Below are positions 54,413 to 59,152 of a stretch of 59,152 bases of DNA, piece by piece (position 1 is the first letter of the stretch; each line of letters begins with the position of its first letter). Source of the DNA: Paenibacillus silvestris. GTDB lineage: Bacteria; Bacillota; Bacilli; Paenibacillales; NBRC-103111. The notes below the pieces were generated by a model. The model was given only the letters and a program-made list of their open reading frames with translations. It searched no databases and had not been told where the DNA came from. Made by a program: the position numbers and the translations under genes. The stretch spans positions 316,270 through 375,421 of the forward strand of contig NZ_WTUZ01000015.1 of NCBI RefSeq assembly GCF_009882985.1. The letters are read 5' to 3'.

Positions 54413-54457
54413 CCTCCCTTGGTCATCCTAAGTCTAGACTTAGAGTCCAATGGGAGG
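54413..54457 (+). promoter_or_regulatory. Hairpin that buries the ribosome site of the next gene
   Basis: CCTCCCTTGG pairs with CCAATGGGAGG, with an inner perfect palindrome CTAAGTCTAGACTTAG at 54428-54443. GGGAGG at 54452-54457 is the ribosome site of the lipoprotein gene that starts 7 bases later, and TGTTTTT follows the stem. So it is either the rpmE terminator or a translational lock on the lipoprotein. Confidence 0.7.
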
Positions 54458-54464
54458 TGTTTTT

Positions 54465-54878
54465 ATGTTCAGGGGTATGCGAAGAATGACCATAGCAATC
54501 CTGCTTACCATGAGTTTGGTTGGGTGCGGCGTGAATTCGAGTAACAAGAACCCGGCTCAGACGGATAATGCCAATTATAAAACACAAAATTACAAGCAGG
54601 ACGGGTATTTGGGGATTACCAATGTGAATCCAAACGACCCGCTTAATCCCACGTATCATCACTACGAGGATGATTCGAACTTAATGAAGAATGTACTCGC
54701 ACAGTTTAAGGACATCGAGAAATCCAATATTGCCATCAACGGGCCCAATGCTCGGGTGAAAGTTAAAGCCAAAGCGAACTTGACCGCGGCGCAGGTTGAA
54801 GATCTACGCTCGCAAGTCCAAAATGCTTTTGATACCAATATGCCACGTTACAAAACAACTGTGAAAGTGTCACAGTAA
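54465..54878 (+). CDS. Lipoprotein, YhcN/YlaJ-like sporulation type
   Basis: It encodes 137 residues. A signal peptide with lipobox (LTMSLVGCG, Cys near 22) is followed by an Asn-rich stretch and a domain ending ARVKVKAKANLTAAQVEDLRS, in short LTAAQVEDLR then NAFDTNMPRYKTTVKVS. The last domain resembles YhcN/YlaJ proteins found in spores. ATG 54465 is 7 bases after GGGAGG. The RNA hairpin above may control it. Confidence 0.7.
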   Translation: MFRGMRRMTIAILLTMSLVGCGVNSSNKNPAQTDNANYKTQNYKQDGYLGITNVNPNDPLNPTYHHYEDDSNLMKNVLAQFKDIEKSNIAINGPNARVKVKAKANLTAAQVEDLRSQVQNAFDTNMPRYKTTVKVSQ

Positions 54879-54912
54879 TCAAGGGTAAACTTAGGTAGAT
54901 TTTCCCCTTTAG

Positions 54913-54941
54913 TTGCTATTTACAGGTGAATCAGCTATACT
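54913..54941 (+). promoter_or_regulatory. SigA promoter of the SRP RNA
   Basis: TTGCTA (54913-54918), 17-base spacer, TATACT (54936-54941); the RNA begins 7 bases later. Confidence 0.7.
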
Positions 54942-54947
54942 ATTTTT

Positions 54948-55213
54948 ACTGTGCTAGACGGGGAGGTAGCGGTGCCCTGTAACTCGCAATCCGCTGTAGC
55001 GGGGTTGAATTCCTGTTAGCGGTACTGTGATGTGAGGTCTGGCTCTTACACGTGGTGTTGAGAGTTGGGTCCTTCGCAATGAATGCTCATGAACCCGGTC
55101 AGGTCTGGAAGGAAGCAGCCGTAAGTGAGATGTTTCATGTGCCGAGGGGCTGCCTGACTTGAGCTAACGATAAGAGTTCGCTTGTATCACTTTATCAATA
55201 ACAGGTGCACGGT
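54948..55213 (+). ncRNA. scr: Signal recognition particle RNA (long form with Alu domain)
   Basis: The Alu domain is read in GTGCTAGACGGGGAGGTAGC and GTGCCCTGTAACTCGC. The S-domain core is seen in GGTCAGGTCTGGAAGGAAGC and GTGCCGAGGGGCTGCCTGA, and the ends pair (GTGC with GCAC). The length of about 265 bases matches the B. subtilis scRNA, 5' of dnaX as there. It directs secretory proteins to the membrane with Ffh and HBsu. Confidence 0.95.
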
Positions 55214-55246
55214 TTACTAAAGTAATTTCATATGACTTCGAATTTG

Positions 55247-55275
55247 GACGCCTTTTCTTGAGGCGTTTTTTATTT
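55247..55275 (+). terminator. Intrinsic terminator of the SRP RNA
   Basis: ACGCCTT-TTCTT-GAGGCGT followed by TTTTTATTTT, 35 bases past the mature 3' end. Confidence 0.85.
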
Positions 55276-55386
55276 TACCTATTAGCAACTGATCCCATTC
55301 CATGCTTGATCCTCTATTTCATCCCCTGTTGCGATATAGTATAATGGAATCAGCATTCCACGCAGGGATTAATGGAGAGGAACACT

Positions 55387-57123
55387 ATGGCACATATTGC
55401 TCTATATCGAACGTGGAGGTCTCAGACGTTTCGTGAGGTTGTCGGACAGAGACATATCACGCAGACACTGCAGAATTCTTTGCGAGAAAATCGCCTTACC
55501 CATGCTTATTTGTTCAACGGTCCACGGGGAACAGGGAAGACAAGTACGGCCAAAATATTAGCCAAAGCAGTTAACTGCTTAAATGGTCCAGCTGAGGAGC
55601 CATGCAATGCTTGCTCCGCCTGTGAACGAATTACAGATGGCGCTGTCATGGATGTCGTTGAGATTGATGCTGCTTCGAACCGCGGCGTTGAAGAGATTCG
55701 GGATATTCGGGATAAAGTGAAGTATGCTCCGACCGAAGTCAGGCAGAAGGTCTATATCATTGATGAAGTGCACATGCTTACTACAGAGGCTTTCAACGCA
55801 CTGCTTAAGACACTTGAAGAGCCGCCGGCCCATGTGATGTTCATACTAGCTACGACGGAGCCGCACAAGATTCCGGCAACGATTATTTCTCGCTGTCAGC
55901 GCTTTGACTTTCGACGTGTTTCGATGGATGATCAAGTGCAGCGGCTGACATATATTTGTGAACAGGAGCAGATTTCCGTTAATGAGGAAGCTCTCCACTA
56001 TATTGCGAGATTGTCCGATGGCGGGATGCGTGATGCGCTCAGTCTTTTGGATCAAGCGACTTCTTTTGCAACAGGGGAAGTGCAGCTCTCGGACATTTTG
56101 TCCATTACTGGCGGGGTAGCTTCCGATCAATTCAAGAAACTCGTGCTTTGTATCAAAGAGAAGAATCTTGGAGCCGCGCTAGAGCTTATCGATACGTTCA
56201 TGCAGGAAGGCAAAAGTGCCGACAAATGCATCGAGAATCTGATTAATTATTTCCGCGATTTGCTCATGGTTCGCATGGTGCCGAATTCGCCGGTCATAAC
56301 AGAGCGTGTTTTTGATATGCGTGAGCTTAGTGAAATTGCCAATCATTTTACGCCTAACGAGATGATGGGCATGATTGAAACATTGAATCACTATCAAAGC
56401 GAAATGAAGTATTCTGTTCAGCCCCAAACATTACTCGAGATCTCAATTATGAAAATGTGCGGTGGCCACATTGGCGAAGGAAGTGCTGCTGTCAGTACAG
56501 CGGCAGATGCGGGCAGTCGGATGCCGCAAGGCGATCTTTTTGCTCAAATGACCCAGAAGCTCAAACAACTTGAAGATCAGATAGCTGGACTGGTAAAATC
56601 GGGAGTATCGGGTGCAGCGGCTGAAGCGAAGCCAGCTCCCAAGATGCCGGTGGCCTCTGCGCCGTCTAAGAAGTCAGGCATTAAGCTCGATGGATACTTG
56701 AAGGCTTCGGAAGGTCCGGATACCAAGGCAGCTCTCTTGAAATGGAGTCAGGTGCTGGGTCTTGTCAAGGAGAAGAAGATTACCGTTCATGCCTGGTTTG
56801 TGAATGGTGATTTAGTATCGATGCTGGATGATGTGGTCTTGGTTGCTTTCAAGAATGAGATGCACCGTAATACCACAGAAAAGCCGGAAAACAAGCTCAT
56901 TATCGAGCAAGTCCTCACCTCTGCGTTCAGCAAACCCATGCGTTTGCTTACGATTATGCGTAAAGAGTGGGATGACGCCAAGAATGATGCGACTAGCAGT
57001 CCGCCTGAGGTTCTGGAGCTAGTGGCAGAAGAGGGCAGCCCAGGAACAGCCCCCAAAGAAGAGTGGATTTCCGAAGCGATTCAGCTGTTTGGCGAAGATT
57101 TAGTGACCATTAAAGAAGACTAG
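55387..57123 (+). CDS. dnaX: DNA polymerase III subunit gamma/tau
   Basis: It encodes 578 residues. Clamp-loader ATPase: Walker [12 protein letters not shown] near 43, zinc module C-x8-C-x2-C-x2-C ([16 protein letters not shown]), Walker B IIDEVHM and the sensor SRCQRFDF. A long C-terminal region (from about 370) contains coiled and Ala/Pro/Lys-rich parts. No AAAAAAG frameshift site is seen, so one product is expected. ATG 55387 has GGAGAGG upstream. Confidence 0.96.
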   Translation: MAHIALYRTWRSQTFREVVGQRHITQTLQNSLRENRLTHAYLFNGPRGTGKTSTAKILAKAVNCLNGPAEEPCNACSACERITDGAVMDVVEIDAASNRGVEEIRDIRDKVKYAPTEVRQKVYIIDEVHMLTTEAFNALLKTLEEPPAHVMFILATTEPHKIPATIISRCQRFDFRRVSMDDQVQRLTYICEQEQISVNEEALHYIARLSDGGMRDALSLLDQATSFATGEVQLSDILSITGGVASDQFKKLVLCIKEKNLGAALELIDTFMQEGKSADKCIENLINYFRDLLMVRMVPNSPVITERVFDMRELSEIANHFTPNEMMGMIETLNHYQSEMKYSVQPQTLLEISIMKMCGGHIGEGSAAVSTAADAGSRMPQGDLFAQMTQKLKQLEDQIAGLVKSGVSGAAAEAKPAPKMPVASAPSKKSGIKLDGYLKASEGPDTKAALLKWSQVLGLVKEKKITVHAWFVNGDLVSMLDDVVLVAFKNEMHRNTTEKPENKLIIEQVLTSAFSKPMRLLTIMRKEWDDAKNDATSSPPEVLELVAEEGSPGTAPKEEWISEAIQLFGEDLVTIKED

Positions 57124-57148
57124 ACTAAATACAAAGGAGCAAACGAGA

Positions 57149-57460
57149 ATGAATAACATGAACCAAATGATGAAGCAAGTGAAGAAAATGCAAGAGCAAA
57201 TGATGAAGGCTCAAGAAGAACTGGGCACGAAAGTCATTGAAGGTACAGCTGGTGGCGGTGTTGTTACTTGCACAGTGAATGGGCACAAAAAAGTACAAAG
57301 CATCACAATCAAGCCTGAGGCTGTTGATCCTGATGATGTTGAAATGCTGCAAGACCTTGTTCTTACAGCTATTAATGACGCAATGACCAAAGCGGAAGAA
57401 ATCGCAAACAAAGATATGGGCAAATTCACAGGTGGAATGAACATCCCTGGATTGTTCTAG
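57149..57460 (+). CDS. yaaK: YbaB/EbfC nucleoid-associated protein
   Basis: It encodes 103 residues. The N-terminal Met/Gln/Lys-rich helix ([19 protein letters not shown]) and [18 protein letters not shown] are typical. It binds DNA as a dimer. AAAGGAG precedes the ATG. It lies between dnaX and recR as in most bacteria. Confidence 0.94.
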   Translation: MNNMNQMMKQVKKMQEQMMKAQEELGTKVIEGTAGGGVVTCTVNGHKKVQSITIKPEAVDPDDVEMLQDLVLTAINDAMTKAEEIANKDMGKFTGGMNIPGLF

Positions 57461-57505
57461 TAACAACCATGAGCTACAATTCTGAAAGATGAGGGAGAAC
57501 TTCCT

Positions 57506-58102
57506 TTGTATTACCCCGAACCGATTTCTAAGTTAATCGATGCTTTCTCCCGTCTGCCGGGGGTAGGACCCAAAACGGCGGGACGCCTGGCGTTTCATGT
57601 CCTTCGTATGAAAGAAGAAGACGTGATTGATTTTGCGAAGGCGCTCGTCAACGTAAAAAGAAATCTCCACTACTGTTCAGTCTGCTGTAACATTACCGAT
57701 GTTGATCCCTGTCGGATCTGTCAAGATAAGAACAGGGATGGTTCCGTCATTTGCGTCGTACAGGAACCTAAGGACTTGGTTGCTTTGGAACGCACCAAAG
57801 AGTTCGAAGGCTACTATCATGTACTGCATGGTGCAATTTCCCCTATGGAAGGGATCGGACCCGATCAAATTCATATTGCTGAGTTGCTTAAACGCTTAGG
57901 TGATGAGACTGTACAGGAATTAATTTTGGCTACAAACCCGAATATCGAAGGTGAAGCTACGGCTATGTACCTTTCACGATTAGTGAAGCCGTTTGGTCTG
58001 AAGGTTACGCGTATCGCGCACGGGCTGCCTGTTGGCGGGGACTTGGAATATGCCGATGAGGTTACTCTGTCCAAAGCTATGGAAGGCCGCAGGGAATTAT
58101 AA
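57506..58102 (+). CDS. recR: Recombination protein RecR
   Basis: It encodes 198 residues from a TTG start with GGGAGA upstream. HhH motif ([16 protein letters not shown]), four-Cys zinc finger ([16 protein letters not shown]) and Toprim domain ([19 protein letters not shown]). It works with RecO and RecF in gap repair. Confidence 0.96.
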   Translation: MYYPEPISKLIDAFSRLPGVGPKTAGRLAFHVLRMKEEDVIDFAKALVNVKRNLHYCSVCCNITDVDPCRICQDKNRDGSVICVVQEPKDLVALERTKEFEGYYHVLHGAISPMEGIGPDQIHIAELLKRLGDETVQELILATNPNIEGEATAMYLSRLVKPFGLKVTRIAHGLPVGGDLEYADEVTLSKAMEGRREL

Positions 58103-58118
58103 ATAGCGTTTAGCATCT

Positions 58119-58148
58119 AAAAGGGAGCTGCAGAGCTCTCTTTTTTTT
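58119..58148 (+). terminator. Intrinsic terminator of recR
   Basis: AAAAGGGAGCT-GCAG-AGCTCTCTTTTTTTT. Confidence 0.88.
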
Positions 58149-58244
58149 GTTCGTCTAAAAGAAGTGCGTGAGTTCTAATTGCTCTATTTCTCCCATAAGC
58201 ATAAGGGTAGATTAACCCGCATTTGGGGTCATGGAGGATTGCCA

Positions 58245-58532
58245 ATGAGACCAGCTCTGTTAGGCATGCACGGAAGGAAGAATCCACAGACGAAGAAAAG
58301 TGCGAAAGAAGAACTCCTGAGGGACAAGCAGATGCTGTTGCACGAGATTCGTTCGGCACATGCGAATTGGGTGGCTGCACAAGCTCATTTTGAGTTTGCT
58401 TTAGACAAGGACCAGATCGACTATGCCATCTATGCGATGGAAGCCGCTGAGAAAAGATTTGAAATGCTCATCAAGCAAGCTAAGAGGCTAAATCTGAGCA
58501 TGATTGACACTGATCGATTACTGGAGGTGTAG
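58245..58532 (+). CDS. yaaL: YaaL-family protein (DUF2508)
   Basis: It encodes 95 residues, mostly helical (LLRDKQMLLHEIRSAHANWV, AQAHFEFALDKDQIDYAIY). Length and position between recR and bofA match YaaL. ATG 58245 has GGAGG upstream. Function unknown. Confidence 0.85.
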   Translation: MRPALLGMHGRKNPQTKKSAKEELLRDKQMLLHEIRSAHANWVAAQAHFEFALDKDQIDYAIYAMEAAEKRFEMLIKQAKRLNLSMIDTDRLLEV

Positions 58533-58535
58533 GAC

Positions 58536-58805
58536 GTGTATATCAAATATGCGGTATGGGGATTACTCCTACTATCATCGCTATTGCTGCTAGTTACCGT
58601 TATACGCAATCGAGGAGCTGGCAGGTTATTGTCTGCTCTAGGCTTGAACGTTGTTGTTGCGGCCTTTCTCCTATATGCGTTGAATCTGTTGAGCGCATAC
58701 ACACAGGTGGATTTGCCGATTAATACAGCTACATTAGGGACAGTTACGGTACTAGGTGTGCCTGGTGTCCTTCTGCTTGTTGGTCTAAAATTAACTTTGC
58801 TTTAG
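58536..58805 (+). CDS. bofA: Sigma-K processing inhibitor BofA
   Basis: It encodes 89 residues from a GTG start with GGAGGTG upstream. Two membrane helices (YAVWGLLLLSSLLLLVTVI and LLSALGLNVVVAAFLLYALN) and a C-terminal LGVPGVLLLVGLKLTLL, the family signature. It holds SpoIVFB inactive in the outer forespore membrane until the mother cell receives the SpoIVB signal. Confidence 0.92.
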   Translation: MYIKYAVWGLLLLSSLLLLVTVIRNRGAGRLLSALGLNVVVAAFLLYALNLLSAYTQVDLPINTATLGTVTVLGVPGVLLLVGLKLTLL

Positions 58806-58834
58806 GTGGATAAAAAATACAGTCATTGCATGGG

Positions 58835-58947
58835 TTGACTCGGCAGCAGCATCTATGGTATCTTATAAAAGTTGCCGCTGAGACATGCGGGAATAACGAG
58901 TAACTTGAGAAAAACAAGTTGCAATTGAAAAGTTAGTGTGGTATATT
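58835..58947 (+). promoter_or_regulatory. Tandem rRNA promoters P1 and P2
   Basis: P1: TTGACT (58835-58840), 18-base spacer, TATCTT (58859-58864). P2: TTGCAA (58919-58924), 17-base spacer, TATATT (58942-58947). TGATCTTTGAAAACTGAAC follows at 58990 as the leader box near the 16S start, part of the antitermination/processing region. Confidence 0.7.
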
Positions 58948-59092
58948 GATCTTCCGGCTTTCGAGAGAGAGCGGATAGGACAAGAAACCTTGATCTTTGA
59001 AAACTGAACAACGAGTGAGTAAGCGCAGTCGAGTAATCGACTATAAAGAGATGAATAATCTCGCTAGCAAGTCAATGAGTACAATTAAGCTT

Positions 59093-59152
59093 TTCTACAA
59101 TGGAGAGTTTGATCCTGGCTCAGGACGAACGCTGGCGGCGTGCCTAATACAT
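59093..59152 (+). rRNA. rrs: 16S ribosomal RNA, 5' end only
   Basis: GAGAGTTTGATCCTGGCTCA, then ACGAACGCTGGCGGCGTGCC and TAATACAT, is the universal 16S 5' end. The gene runs past the window. The exact first base is approximate. Confidence 0.97.

Noticed and set aside
56500..56700. Programmed frameshift in dnaX to make a short gamma form
   Set aside because: No slippery heptamer such as AAAAAAG is present in the relevant part of the gene.

Overview
The window looks like chromosomal DNA of an endospore-forming, low-to-mid GC Firmicute of the order Bacillales, most likely Paenibacillaceae. The evidence is spo0F, bofA, ywhD, yaaL/DUF2508, the long Bacillus-type SRP RNA with an Alu domain, rpoE (delta), a ydaO-type c-di-AMP riboswitch, strong AGGAGG-type ribosome sites and frequent TTG/GTG starts. 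The family-level placement is inference from gene order and style; no search was possible. I see no plasmid or prophage backbone and no CRISPR array.

Layout. 1-1000: one end of an IS3-family insertion sequence, cut by the window edge. 1.2-8.9 kb: a SNF2 helicase/SWIM-protein pair (ywqA-ywqB) divergent from a recQ operon that includes a pterin dehydratase. 8.9-31.7 kb: an accessory region with GNAT acetyltransferases, two DHA2 drug exporters with palindromic operators, a rhodanese, TetR, a VOC protein, a LemA-type pair, exonuclease III, cysK, a GGDEF-EAL protein, paired small membrane proteins, a lipase, an ABC exporter, a permease pair without an ATPase and a ribbon-helix-helix/methyltransferase fusion. 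31.7-34 kb: two riboswitch genes, guanidine-I before gdx and c-di-AMP before an NlpC/P60 hydrolase. 34-45.4 kb: M1 peptidase, ywhD, a class A penicillin-binding protein, speE, DinB, ywiB-argS and a subtilisin. 45.8-54.9 kb: the conserved rpoE-pyrG-spo0F-fbaA-murA2-rho-(radical SAM)-rpmE block. 54.9-59.15 kb: SRP RNA-dnaX-ybaB-recR-yaaL-bofA, then the promoters and first bases of a 16S rRNA gene.

The last 14 kb joins two blocks that lie on opposite sides of the replication origin in Bacillus subtilis (rpoE...rpmE and scr...rrn). They are separated here by only about 0.6 kb.

The most unusual non-coding feature is a family of intergenic repeats at about 1.1, 10.2 and 27.8 kb, with a sequence-diverged counterpart at 41.1 kb. 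Each is built from units of about 22 bases arranged as forward copies followed by inverted copies, and each lies just after the end of a gene. Other regulatory structures are a GGGC-start pyrG attenuator, a long hairpin that buries the ribosome site of a sporulation-type lipoprotein, and a promoter-plus-immediate-terminator leader before a DUF559 gene. The coding loci most worth study are the RHH-methyltransferase fusion, the radical SAM protein between rho and rpmE, and the LemA-linked membrane pair.
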